Assembly: GCA_002270565.1 (NCBI GenBank)
Contig: NQMI01000008.1
Location: 562,807 to 626,806, forward strand
Length of the DNA stretch: 64,000 nt
Source of the DNA: Stenocarpella maydis
Taxonomy: Eukaryota > Ascomycota > Sordariomycetes > Diaporthales > Diaporthaceae
Direction of reading: 5' to 3'
Shown: piece by piece, positions 34,945 to 45,400 of the stretch
How the letters are laid out: each line of letters begins with the position of its first letter
Numbering within the stretch: position 1 is the stretch's first letter
Made by a program: the position numbers and the translations under genes
The notes under the pieces: generated by a model
What the model saw: the letters and a program-made list of their open reading frames with translations, nothing else
Told to the model about the DNA's origin: nothing
Databases searched by the model: none

Positions 34945-35393
34945 AATGGGGCCTTCCTTGTCTTGTGCTCGACTTGCTTGTACCAGGTGGCCAGAAAACA
35001 GTGCAGGCCTGCTGCAATACAGCCCCGTCGGTTTCGTGTTCGAACAAATAACCAGGCTGATGTCCTGGCTTGAGTAGTGGGGCCGCGAACTTTATGGTGA
35101 CCGCGCGGGCGACTAGAAGGTGCGCAGGGGTCACATCTGTTTTGGTGGCTGAAGGGTATCGTGCAGTCGAGCTCGAGAAAGAGCAGCCTGGGGGCGATGC
35201 TGATGAGAAGCAAGCCGTGCAAAATGGGCTGTCAACAGTTGGAAGTAGCGTTCGGCTTGTCGCGATGGGCGCGCGACGCCAGACGGAGCACGTGTCCAGG
35301 CGCCGTGTTTAATGAGAATGAAAAGAACAGGACGATTTCGATGCAGCTGCCCCGGCAACGGGTGGAGACAGCCAGACAGTGCGAAAGCTTGGT
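34945..35393. other. Intergenic region upstream of the Rad60-like gene
   Basis: Promoter side of the Rad60-like gene. No coding, RNA or repeat signal is recognised. The SINE-like insertion begins at 35394. Confidence 0.5.
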
Positions 35394-35728
35394 CCAGATT
35401 GTACTGTGTGTGTGTGTAGTATTAACGTCATTTGGCTATCTGCTTATTCCTTTACCGATTGCTCGAGTATCCTTCACAGTCCGGCACACTGTCTATACAG
35501 TATCTCTGACGGGAGGATTGAGTACCTCTGTTTCGCTTGACAAAGGAAAGAAGGGGGAGTGTGCTAGTTTCGGGCCAGTACCGGGGTATTTTACATGGTC
35601 GGTTGTTCCATGGGTCGTTTCGGGGCCTCAGTAGGAGTCAAACCTACTACCTTTTTACATATCTGGCTATGTTTAAGGCAAACCTAGCGCGTGACCAAAT
35701 GCGCCATGGGGCCCAGATTGTACTGTGT
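35394..35728 (-). mobile_element. tRNA-derived SINE-like insertion with 16-bp target-site duplication
   Basis: Two exact copies of CCAGATTGTACTGTGT (35394-35409 and 35713-35728) bracket about 303 bp. Read on the minus strand, the body starts with a tRNA-like head (35713 down to 35623). It has an A box TGGCGCATTTGG (one mismatch to TRGCNNARYNGG), a D-stem GCGC/GCGC, a perfect five-pair T-arm (GTAGG TTTGACT CCTAC) containing the B box GGTTTGACTCC (one mismatch), and an acceptor stem GGCCCCA/TGAGGCC with six of seven pairs. The anticodon arm is degenerate and the A-to-B spacing is enlarged. About 210 bp of unrelated body follow, ending in an AC-repeat tail (ACTACACACAC) next to the far duplication. 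There is no T-run terminator after the tRNA-like part. This is the layout of a SINE mobilised by a LINE. No other copy is seen in the window. Confidence 0.68.
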
Positions 35729-35947
35729 AGACCTTGTTAAGGGAAGGCGGGGTTAGGGGTAAAAGCAGAGCAAAACTGGCATGCCTAAGGGTTAAGGCAG
35801 TGAGTGGGTTCTTGCAGTGGTACAGCGTCCTGAACTGAACCCCAGGAAAGCCGAGGCACACGTCTTCCGAGGCCCGCTCTTCGGGGAATCGATGTGAACC
35901 CCCCGTACCATCCCAGCCCCGTGGTGTTCAGATGACAGAGAGGAACA

Positions 35948-36118
35948 ATGCATAGCTTTACCTGGGTCGCCATCTACGAATCGTGCACCTATCTCTTCGT
36001 CGGCAGTCTCGTCTTCCTCCTCGCCTTGTCGATCGACCTAGAGATTGAAAAGACGAGAGCCCCATTCTACACGGCCTTCCTTGACCCCTTGAACACCTGG
36101 ATCTCCGGTTGGCGTTGA
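35948..36118 (+). CDS. Possible small membrane protein (56 aa), hypothetical
   Basis: An intact 57-codon frame from ATG to TGA encodes MHSFTWVAIYESCTYLFVGS, a hydrophobic segment (LVFLLALSI), an acidic/basic stretch and DPLNTWISGWR. The composition resembles a single-span micropeptide. It ends 37 bp before the start of the dienoyl-CoA reductase gene on the same strand, so it might instead be an upstream open frame in that gene's leader. No homology is recognised and there is no independent support, so this is tentative. Confidence 0.35.
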   Translation: MHSFTWVAIYESCTYLFVGSLVFLLALSIDLEIEKTRAPFYTAFLDPLNTWISGWR

Positions 36119-36155
36119 CTGTAAACTTCCTCGACGAGCAAGATTAGACATCATC

Positions 36156-37323
36156 ATGGCTGTCGACCGCTCCGAGTTCTTGAGCAGCATTTATAAAGAG
36201 GGCATATTCAGTAAGCATCCTCACTCAACGCCGACTCGAGTGCTCCGGGCTCCTGACAAGGCCGCTTCCCTAAAGACAACAGGGTCGTCTTCGTGACTGG
36301 AGGCGCAGGCACCATCTGCAAGGTACAGACGAAAGCGCTTGTTTACTTGGGCGCAAATGCGTGCATTCTTGGCCGCAATGTCGAGAAGACCGAAGCCGGT
36401 GCCAAAGAGATAGCAGCTGTCCGTGAGGGCGCCAAGGTCATCGGTATTGGCGGAGTCGACGTGAGAAATGTATGTCACCGTCCTCATCACCATGGCTGTT
36501 GACATGCCAACCCGTACACACACTGACAAAGACTCACAGTTTGACAGCCTCAAGGCCGCGGCTGATCGTTGTGTCAAGGAGCTTGGTGCTATTGACTTTG
36601 TCATGTCCGTCCCCCCCCCTGTGTGTGACAATATCAAAGGGGTAGGCCTCCGCGTGCTGACTATCCTCGGCATCAAGTGCGGGCGCTGCGGGCAACTTCG
36701 TTGCTCCCATATCAAGCCTGTCCCCAAACGGCTTCAAAACCGTCATCGAGATCGATACGATCGGCACGTTCAACACCGTCAAGGCCACGGTGCCCTACCT
36801 GGTCGAATCAGCACGGCGGAACCCCAACCCACCTCCCGCCGGCCAGGCCGGGACGGGAGGGCGGATCCTAGCCGTGTCCGCTACCTTCCACTACACTGGC
36901 CTCCCTCTCCAGTCCCATGTCAGCGCCGCAAAGGCCGGTGTGGACAGTATCATGGCGAGCGTCTCCCTCGAGTACGGCCCCGTGGGGGTATGCGCCAACG
37001 TTATCTCCCCTGGCGGGATCGATGGCACCGAGGGCTTGGAGCGGCTTGCCAGTAGCACAGCTGCACATACCCAGGCAGCCACCGCCGCGATTCCGAGTGG
37101 CAGGTGGGGGACTGTCCGTGACATCGCTGATGCGACGGTGTGGCTGTTCAGTGATGCTGCCAACTACGTCAACGGTCATGTTCTCGTCGTTGATGGCGCA
37201 GCATGGAGGAGCCCCGGCGCATTGGCTGTCGGACTCGATGACGGTATGCGGTACCCCGATTTCTTGAAGACAGGGCATTCTAGGAACATCAAGACCGGGA
37301 AGAAATCAGATAGCAAATTGTGA
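36156..37323 (+). CDS. SPS19: Peroxisomal 2,4-dienoyl-CoA reductase, SDR family (319 aa)
   Basis: Exons 36156-36210, 36276-36469, 36540-36604 and 36678-37323 total 319 residues. The SDR pattern is that of the dienoyl-CoA reductase branch: VVFVTGGAGTICKVQTKAL, YLGANACILGRNVEKTE, IAGAAGNFVAPISSLSPNGF across the third splice junction, EIDTIGTFNTVKATVPYL, ISPGGIDGTEGLERL and INDENM-side NGHVLVVDGAAW. As in this branch, the Tyr of YxxxK is not in the classical place (ATFHYTGLPLQSHVSAAKAG). The protein ends in SKL, a canonical type 1 peroxisomal import signal, which fits a role in beta-oxidation of unsaturated fatty acids with even-position double bonds, using NADPH. The third intron has a weak donor (GTCCGT), but frame and protein continuity are exact. 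Confidence 0.92.
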
Positions 37324-37742
37324 CCTTGCTGCCAAGAGTGGCTTGCGACGGGGTGAGAGCGGTCACTGCCAAGGTGGTGGGTGCGTTGGAGGATCCCAAT
37401 CTTGTATTACGTATTCTGTTGTCCAAGTAGCGCCTGCAATTTATGCTGCTCTCACACCATGCCAGTCTGAAAGAGTCTTTCCCAACGGCTTCTGCCTGAG
37501 CCTTGCTTCGTACCACCCATGACAACTTAAACCACACGCCTCAACGCTATCATCGTCTGTTGCCGGAACCGGGCGCGTGGAGCTCCACTGCCAGACCTTG
37601 CCCAACATCCCGGGTTTGACTGCCAACCGCTCGGGAGCAGCGACGGCCTGACGCGCGGCGCCGGTTGTCTGGGTGGTAGCGAGTTGCACGATGGCCCCGT
37701 GCCTTGCTAGGCCGCTGACAAAATCTGTCCAGCTTCATTGCC
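37324..37742. other. Short intergenic region between convergent genes
   Basis: The 3' flanks of the dienoyl-CoA reductase and the eIF3j gene. No gene or repeat is seen. Confidence 0.55.
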
Positions 37743-38813
37743 TCACATGAAATCATCATCACCGAACTCATTATCATCGTAAGCAGTCGTGTCGGTAACG
37801 GTAGGTCGAGAAATGGCCAGGGTGGTCTTGGTCTTGGCCGCCTTGGACTTCTTGCCGCCCTTCTCTTGCGCCTTCTCCTCCTTGAGCTTCTCGTTGCTGA
37901 GGGTCGTCAAGGCGCTGGCAACCTTCTTGATCTGGTCGCTGGGCAGGTCCTTGGCCAGCTGCTTGGCGAACTCGACGAGGAACAGCGTGTAGTGGGGCTT
38001 CTTGGAGTTGCTGGAGATGATGGGACCCATCACCTCGCGGAGCTGCTCGAACTGCGCCTTCGTCTTGGGGTCGAAGAGGGCGACGGTGGACAAGTCGATC
38101 AGGTTCTCGGGGTTCTTGGGGTCAGGCACGCTGGACCCCTTGATGACAGCCTTGCGGGAAGACGGGACACCACCGACGTCGCCACCGAAGAGATCCTCGG
38201 CGTGCTTGAGATCGGCCTCCTTCTGAGCCTGGGCGAGGCGGGCCCTCTTGGTGGCCTCGTCCTCCTCGGACTCGTAGTCGGAATCCTCGTCCTTCTGCTT
38301 TTGACGCTCCGCAATCTTCTCTTGCAGGCGCTGTGTCTTGGACTTCTTGTTAGCCTTCGCTTCGGCCTCAGCCTTTGCCTTTGCCTCCTCGGCCTTCTTC
38401 GCCTTCTCGCGCTCAACCTCCGAGTCCTCGGCCGCGTCCCACGAGTCTAGAACCTGCGGATGGCCTGATTAGCTGGGTGTCCGACAGTGGCGGGCGCCGG
38501 GCCGGGCGGCGGGATGCATACATCGTCATTATCTTCCTCATCGTCGAACTTGCGTCGGCTGGCGACGCCGCCGGCCTGGGTGGTCTCTTCCGGGGAGCTG
38601 GAGGCATCGGAAGCCTCTTCATCATCTGCTCATACAGAAGATATTGTTAGTCTGGTACAAATGGAGGGCTCTGCCCATAAGCAGTCCTCCACATGGCGTT
38701 TGGCTCCCAGCTTCTAGAGCGGCGGGTCCCAGGGAGCGCCGTCGGAGTAACATCAAGGCTCCAAGCTGAGCCCAACTCGAGGATGAGTCTTACGTACCCC
38801 ACTTTCCAGCCAT
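37743..38813 (-). CDS. HCR1: Translation initiation factor eIF3 subunit J (276 aa)
   Basis: Exons 38798-38813, 38522-38625 and 37743-38453 give 276 residues starting MAGKWDDEEASDASSSPEET. VLDSWDAAEDSEVEREKAKK follows the second intron, then a long charged helix (KANKKSKTQRLQEKIAERQK), AEDLFGGDVG, LIDLSTVALFDPKTKAQFEQ, and a C-terminus ending NEFGDDDFM. This order (acidic MA..W..D start, helical middle, acidic aromatic tail) is that of eIF3j/HCR1, which binds the 40S decoding site, promotes start-codon selection and helps recycling. The first exon is only 16 bp but has a clear GTACGT donor. Confidence 0.93.
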
Positions 38814-41284
38814 GTTGGAGGCTGTTCGTATGGTTCAAGTTGGATCGGGTTATTTAACAGTTGTCGCCGAAGTAGTGGGATCGCGTTGTCCTGGGAGATC
38901 GCGGGGCGTCTTCTCTTGGAGTCGACAGGGACAATGTCAACTGCTCGGTTGTGTTGGTATTGTGGCTCCCTTTAGACACAAGCCAGAAAAAAAGCAGACC
39001 GACCTAGACGCGGGAAACAGGGATTTGGAGGGGTAAATTTCTGGCGGGGTCTGTCGTGTCGATGCCTGTTTACATAAGCAATGGCTTCTCCCCCCTGGGA
39101 GTGAAGCGGGTCGGTCGTCTCCAGCAGTACCGTGACTGTGTCGATCTCGTCTTTGCGACAACCATATGGGTGACTACATGCCGCCTAATCATTTAAATAC
39201 GAGTTTGAAGATTATATTACTGGAACTGGAACTGGAACCCACTCATATTTAATGTAACACCAATGACTCCTCGGCCTGGAAAACAGACTGCTACTGCTCT
39301 TTTCCGTTACACGTTTTGCCAGTACAAGGCTGGTCCTTCACGCGCCATGGTCCATCGCAACCTTCTGCTTTCATTAGGCCGCCCCTAGACTAAATGTCGC
39401 AGCAGGTAGTGGTAAAACTACAGGTTTTTGATGCCATTTCCCCGAACACCGTAGCGCCATTTCAAACATGAATGATTACTGCCTGATAGTGGGTTTATTT
39501 CAGCCTATTGAGCGCGAGCATAGACTGAAGGGAGCCGCTCTATCTCGCCGTTTTCCGCCTCAAGGCTCTCACGAAGAAATTCAGGGGTCAGCCGTGATTT
39601 CAAGAGCAGCAATCTACTGGTCAAAATTTTAGCCTATCGCCGAAGACGGACACTGAGTTGATTACTTAAGTACTTAATGTATGAAAAATGTGCTGCCTTC
39701 ACCAGTCCACATGAAGTGGAGTGGAACTCCAGCACAGCATCCTTCCTTGCTTTCCATCCAGGGTGGAATCTAAGGCTACTTGCAAGTATATAAAATATAC
39801 ATTTACAAATATTGATCTTCTTTCTATTGCGAGTAGAGGCTGGAGAGATAGTCACTTAATGATGATCTTTCTCACACGTACCTATATGGCTTGTATGAGA
39901 AACCCGCGTAGCCAATGTCGAGTTACAGCTGGAGAGATTGGGCACATACAAGTAAACATTACCTGCTCGGCTGTGATGCATATGTAAGTAACCCATCAAG
40001 GCTCCGAACGAAATAATCTCACGTCCCGGAGTGAACCTCCCTTCTCAACTGGCTCAGAGCAAAGTTCCATCTGCAACCGCGCGAGCGCCTTGACGGAGCA
40101 GTTACTCGCACCCACAACAGCCACTGCTATACCATAAACGCGGGAAGTCACCGTAATCTCAGTCTTTGTTCAGTAAAAATTTCTTTTATTTGTTTTGCTT
40201 GCCTTCGTACAGAATCTCCACCCCGCCTGCCAGCTGAGGCTGACAATTCATAGTAGTGGAGAGACGATTCTACTTTCTCCGATTTCCAGTGGATGCTATA
40301 AAGGCTCAAAGATAATAAGCCTCACATGCAAATATCACAAGAAATAATCCTGGGGAATCCCGGCAACACAAGATTTCCTAACACAGCGTATCTTCAAGGG
40401 AACCCACCCCAAAAGGCCATGCCAGCCATCGACGTGGCCAGAGGAATCGTGGATCTGTCGCCAATGCAAAGACTGCAAAGCCCCTGATTTGACGGTCAGA
40501 ATTGACATCTCATTGTCGTCACCGGTAAGAAATCTCCATAAAGGTCCTCTCTTCGGGATTACTGAAACTTCAAACACCTCGACGGGGCGGACGAGTCGGC
40601 GAGCTACACTAGGTCGAGGGTGGGTCTTCCGAGAGCAAACGATATAATTCGATTGGTCAGATTTCAGACGACGCTTGCAGCCCGCCGCGTAACCCGGCCT
40701 CTCCCGAGGCGGCCCCCTGGGCCAGAGAATTTCCAGGCTCCTTTTCCGCCCAGGCTGACAAAGGCCATGGCCAGCTGACCACGAAAACACATCGAGTTGT
40801 CAAAGACTCATCTCGGGCTTCTCATGCTCCACCAAAATCGGGATTTGCCACACGCCCTCGCTGGAGCTGAGCACGCCTCGGGCTCCAGCCGAACGGCAGC
40901 GACCCTCTGGACGCCGGATTACTTGCTCACTGACGGGCTGGGAATATGGCACTTTGTCGACTTGGCCCCTTGTGATGGGTGAAACCGGCCTGGGATACGT
41001 GGCCATGGCGTCCTTGTTTCTTTTCTGGTTTATGCAGCTATTCCTTCAGCGTCATCTTCCTTTCCGGTCCTTTCCCTGTGTGCGGGCTCTTACCTGCCGG
41101 CAACGGCCTCAGTCATTCACCTGCGCCTGCCTGTATAAAGGCTGACATGGGCCGAGGGAGGTTCGCCTCAAGGCTGGGCCTATGTATCATTCCCCATGGT
41201 CAAACCCAAAGAAGACTCGATAAGTCACCCAACCTTCATGTACTGAAGACAATCCATACTCTCACCTACAAACCACCGACCTCG
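38814..41284. other. Long intergenic region upstream of alternative oxidase
   Basis: About 2.5 kb with no supported gene. A 151-codon open frame at 40335-40790 (-) has coding-unlike composition. Upstream in-frame sequence of the oxidase (40979-41284) contains ATGs at 41149 and elsewhere, but the mitochondrial presequence-like start is at 41285, so these are probably leader or upstream open frames. A candidate AIM element is listed separately. Confidence 0.55.
40694..40706 (-). promoter_or_regulatory. Candidate alternative-oxidase induction motif (CGG-N7-CGG)
   Basis: On the minus strand the sequence reads CGG GAGAGGC CGG, two CGG triplets spaced by seven bases, 580 bp upstream of the oxidase ATG. 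In Neurospora crassa this spacing is the AIM element bound by the zinc-cluster activators AOD2 and AOD5. Such a match occurs by chance about once per 2 kb of both strands, so on its own it is weak. Confidence 0.35.
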
Positions 41285-42439
41285 ATGTTCGCCCCACGTG
41301 TCAACACCAAGATATGCTCCCCTAAACAGGCGAGCCAGCTCAGCCGGGCTGTGGCTCCTCTGCTCCAGACCTATGTGTTATCCAGCTATAACTCCTCCTC
41401 GGTCGTCGGCCTGCGGCGTGCCGCGACAACAAGCACCACGACCTCCAGCCAACACCGATGTTTCTCATCGACCCCAGCAAACCACCTGCGTGACTTCTTC
41501 CCCGCTAAGGAGACCGAGAACATCCGCACAACACCACCAGCCTGGCCTCACCACGGCTTCTCCGAGGCCGCGATGCTCGCGGTCGAGCCAGGCCACCGCG
41601 ACCCGGTCACCCTGGGAGACCACTTCGCATGGCGGCTGATGAGGCTCTGCCGGTGGGGGATGGACAAGGTGAACGGGCTGAGCAAGGAACAGAAGACGGA
41701 CAAGAAGAGCCCGACAACGGCGGTGGTGGCCGAGAAGCCGCTCACCGAGGCCCAGTGGCTGATCCGCTTCATCTTCCTCGAGTCTATTGCCGGTGTGCCT
41801 GGAATGATCGCCGGGATGCTCCGGCACCTCCACTCCATCCGGCGCCTGAAGCGGGACAATGGCTGGATTGAGACGCTCCTGGAAGAATCTTACAACGAGA
41901 GGATGCACCTTTTGGTATGTATTTGCCGCACCCTCCACGCGTCATCTTGTTGTGACAAAGAAGTTCAGGATGCTAACCTTCGACAGACTTTTATGAAAAT
42001 GTGTGAACCAGGCTGGTTCATGAAATTCCTCATTCTTGGAGCGCAGGGCGTCTACTTCAACGCCATGTTCTTTAGCTACCTCATCTCCCCCAAGATTTGC
42101 CACAGATTCGTCGGGTACCTCGAGGAGGAGGCTGTGCACACATACACGCGCTGCATTCGCGAGCTTGAGGCCGGGTACCTGCCCAAGTGGACAGACCCGG
42201 ACTTCAAGGTGCCGGCCATTGCCGTGACGTACTGGAACATGCCAGAGGGCAAGCGGACCATGAGGGACCTGATCCTGTACATCCGCGCCGACGAGGCCAA
42301 CCACCGCGGGGTCAATCACACTCTGGGCAACCTGGACCAGACTGACGACCCGAACCCCTTTGTTAGCACGTACAGGGACGGCCACAAGCTCCTCCCGATG
42401 ACCAAAGCCGAGGGGTGGGAGAGGGAGGAGGTTCTGTGA
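41285..42439 (+). CDS. AOX1: Mitochondrial alternative oxidase (360 aa)
   Basis: Exons 41285-41914 and 41987-42439 flank a 72-bp intron (GTATGT..GACAG, branch GCTAAC) that is in frame and would otherwise add 24 residues; total 360. A Ser/Thr/Arg-rich presequence ([19 protein letters not shown]) targets mitochondria. The di-iron carboxylate motifs are present: Glu in [10 protein letters not shown], the ERMH motif in YNERMHLL just before the intron, [10 protein letters not shown] and [12 protein letters not shown]. The enzyme passes electrons from ubiquinol to oxygen without proton pumping on the matrix face of the inner membrane. Fungal genes of this type are usually induced when complex III or IV is blocked. 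The regulatory Cys of plant enzymes is not evident, as expected for fungi. Confidence 0.96.
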   Translation: MFAPRVNTKICSPKQASQLSRAVAPLLQTYVLSSYNSSSVVGLRRAATTSTTTSSQHRCFSSTPANHLRDFFPAKETENIRTTPPAWPHHGFSEAAMLAVEPGHRDPVTLGDHFAWRLMRLCRWGMDKVNGLSKEQKTDKKSPTTAVVAEKPLTEAQWLIRFIFLESIAGVPGMIAGMLRHLHSIRRLKRDNGWIETLLEESYNERMHLLVCICRTLHASSCCDKEVQDANLRQTFMKMCEPGWFMKFLILGAQGVYFNAMFFSYLISPKICHRFVGYLEEEAVHTYTRCIRELEAGYLPKWTDPDFKVPAIAVTYWNMPEGKRTMRDLILYIRADEANHRGVNHTLGNLDQTDDPNPFVSTYRDGHKLLPMTKAEGWEREEVL

Positions 42440-45400
42440 GGCGGGACGGTCGCACAACCTGCAAGGGGGGGGGGGAGTGGGAGAAAAGGCCATGAGGTTT
42501 GGCGTTCTTGGATATTCAACTTGCATACTGGCCAGGGCCTGCGGCGTCATCGGGACTTCTCTACTCAAAAGATACCCTGAAAAATAGACCTCTAGAACTC
42601 CATCATGGAGATGAGAAACTGATCAACCTCCTGAAGGACATGCTGTGGGACTTGTGTGTGCCAGTCAATGCAGAGCTTCCGTCCCGTAGCGAGCCATTGA
42701 GGCGTGCATTGCCTTCACCGGCTGTCGGTCTTTCGGAGAGGCGAGGCTGACAGGACGGGTTGACTGATCTGCAGGCAGCCACAATACCTACTGGCATGGT
42801 ACATTCCGGCGTCCGGGGACAGGTAGCGACCAGAAAAGCAAAATGCTGTGAGATCGAGCTGTCCGGGAATGGCGAGGGCGACGATCTTAAGAGCCCTAAC
42901 AACTGACAACTGGCTGGCTACAATGATTCAAGCCCTTTGTCTGCGAAACTCGCATCTAGTAGGTCTCACCCGTCAGCTGATGCCGTTTTGTCCGCACACT
43001 GTGGTAAGCGGTTCGGAATTGACGACCCAAGTGAAGGCTTATTCTATAGCGTCGGTGTCGGACCCTTGTCACGCGAAGGGACCAAGAATAATGAAATGGC
43101 GTTGTAGCCAGGTGGCATTTGCATTGCAACCACCGCAGAGACTCCAAAGGCAAGCGCGCGGGAAATAGAAGCGGTCGCAGCTTTTAGAATGCGCTAATGT
43201 TTATTGTCCTGGCAGGCCAGGTGAACACCCTGTGAGACGGCAGGCGCTGGAGGAACCCGCCGGCGGAAATCCTTCAAAGCCGTTTCCTGCTTTCTAGAAG
43301 GCATCGACCAGCCCTACAGATTTCACCCGCAGCATCTGAATCCCGAGAGGCTGGAGGGCGGGTATTGGTGGCGAGAATGGCTGCAGGTTTGTCTCGCTCG
43401 GCGCTGCTGTTGACCGCGGTACAAATACGGAGTACAGCGTCCTTAGTGTTCGCTCCACCGTTACCCAGTCTCCGATATCATCGGACTGACAAGTTGGGGG
43501 GTTTGGGATGCTTGGAGTCACCAGGGCTTGCCCGAGACACCTCGAGTGGGATATAGACCTTGCTTGTTGAGCCCCCCCCGGCGCTTTTGCCCTACCCCTT
43601 AATCACTAAAACCTTGGACGAAATAGTAGCCCAGGAAGAGCCGTCGTGTAAGCGGGACTGGTGAGTGGCAGGTTCGGATGAATGTCGACCGGGGGTATGA
43701 GATCATTCAGGAGGTGTGGACGATCTCTTTCAATTCGCCAATTGTTACTTTGTGTAGGCAGTCAGTCTGTTGGTATGCTCCCCGAGAGGAGTTCTCCCCG
43801 AAGGCCAGGCTCTGACCGAAGTGGTCTAGAGGTGGAGGGTTTCCAAAATAGAAGCCAAATCCTCCCTGGCACCCTGCCACCCTGCCGTCCGGCTGGGCAG
43901 GGGCAGGGCTCAACCCGTTGATCGCCCGTCCAGGAACAATCGACGGTGGGAGCAAGGTTGAAACAGGCCGGCGGACAAGTCGTCTGTTCGAGTGCAGGCA
44001 GACACTAAGTAAATGCTGCCGGTGTTGAGTGGTACGAGTCGGGCGACGAGAGGTCAAATGGGGTTGTTTTCCTTGGAGTCCTGGGAAACTTGGTCCGCAT
44101 CTGATTGTTTCGAGGACCGTGTTTCCCATTCCCCATGGAATCTGAGCACGCCAGGGCAGCCCTGTCGTAGGAGACGGTCCAGGTAGATTGGGTACAGCCT
44201 CGGTGTGTCAATATGGGCTGATGGCAGATGCCATGAGATTGGGTTCATCTGTATGGGAGCCCAGACGCCGGGGAGAATAGCGGCGAGCCAGAGGCATTGT
44301 CACTGCTAGTGCCGCTCGGTGGGCTGTGCAGTGGCAGCAAACGTACGTCGACACCGGAGCGACTGAGAGAGCATCATCATTTTAGCGGCGCGCAAGCGGA
44401 TCTGGGGCAGCCTGCGAGTCTAAGACATTGGGCGATCAAGATATGATCATGATGATAGACGCGGCATGACGTCTCGGTTCAGATAGGGCTGGGCTTGCGG
44501 CAAGTGAATGAGTGGGCGGGCGGCTGGGTGTGCAGCCAGCCAGCCAGCCAGCCAGCATCGAAATGTAGCCATCCAGCTTGTGCTGCTCCGCCTCATTCTC
44601 CAGGTCTGCGCCGCGCCCGTGTCGCCCACGTTGTACGCGTCTTGGTCCTCGAAGGCTGCAGTGTAGCGCAACCATCCAACGTCCCAATAGGCTTGCTGGG
44701 AGCTGCATGTTCACAGCTGGCTGCTAGTACGGAGTAGTCTTGCACGGCTCGCGGTGACTTGAGTCATGAGAAGCCAGAGTGCCCATTCCCTCAGGCAGTT
44801 TCCCATGACGCCCGACAGGTCGGTACCAGAAACACATACTATGTAGGCATATCGGTGAGGACGAGAGTCGGCTTGGTGGTGCCTGGGCGCGAAAAAGTCG
44901 CAGACGGTGGGGCTGTCTCATAAGTTGCGGGAGCTTTCCTATCCGGCACAATGCTGTCGCCTTCCGGCTAGGCATTTTTATGGCCGTGCCTGGGCACGAG
45001 CCGATTCCGAGACTCGACATGATACCAGCTTGTTGCCCCGATACATAGAACGAACCCTGGAGACGTGCCCTGAGTCGCCTTGTCAGGGCAGCCATTGATT
45101 CATCTAGCGTCACGTCAGGAGGGATAGCATCTTCAACTACTAGGATCCAGATCACTATATGAGGCCTCAACCTACGCTCGGGGGCGTGGGTGCATCCATT
45201 TCCCCTGTAGCTTCACCCAGTCAGTGTTGTTGCGAACAAGCATCCCTCCCTGTCTGGTGATCCGGTTTCCCTACGGGTGGGACAGCAATACGAAACCGAA
45301 ATGTAAACTAAACAACGAATGAGAATAGTGCCACGGCCGTCTTGTCTTGTGCTGTGCTGTGCTGTCATATGAAGATGGGATTGGACTGGAGGATGATTCG

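Noticed and set aside
35623..35713. A functional nuclear tRNA gene
   Set aside because: Anticodon loop and stem are degenerate, A-to-B spacing is enlarged without a clean intron, and no T-run terminator follows; the flanking duplications favour a SINE-type element.
40335..40790. 151-codon minus-strand open frame upstream of alternative oxidase
   Set aside because: Arg/Ser/Trp-rich composition, no domain, no splice partners; more likely promoter sequence.
43707..44129. 140-codon minus-strand open frame in the 5-kb gap before CRZ1
   Set aside because: No family resemblance and overlapping frames of similar quality on both strands.
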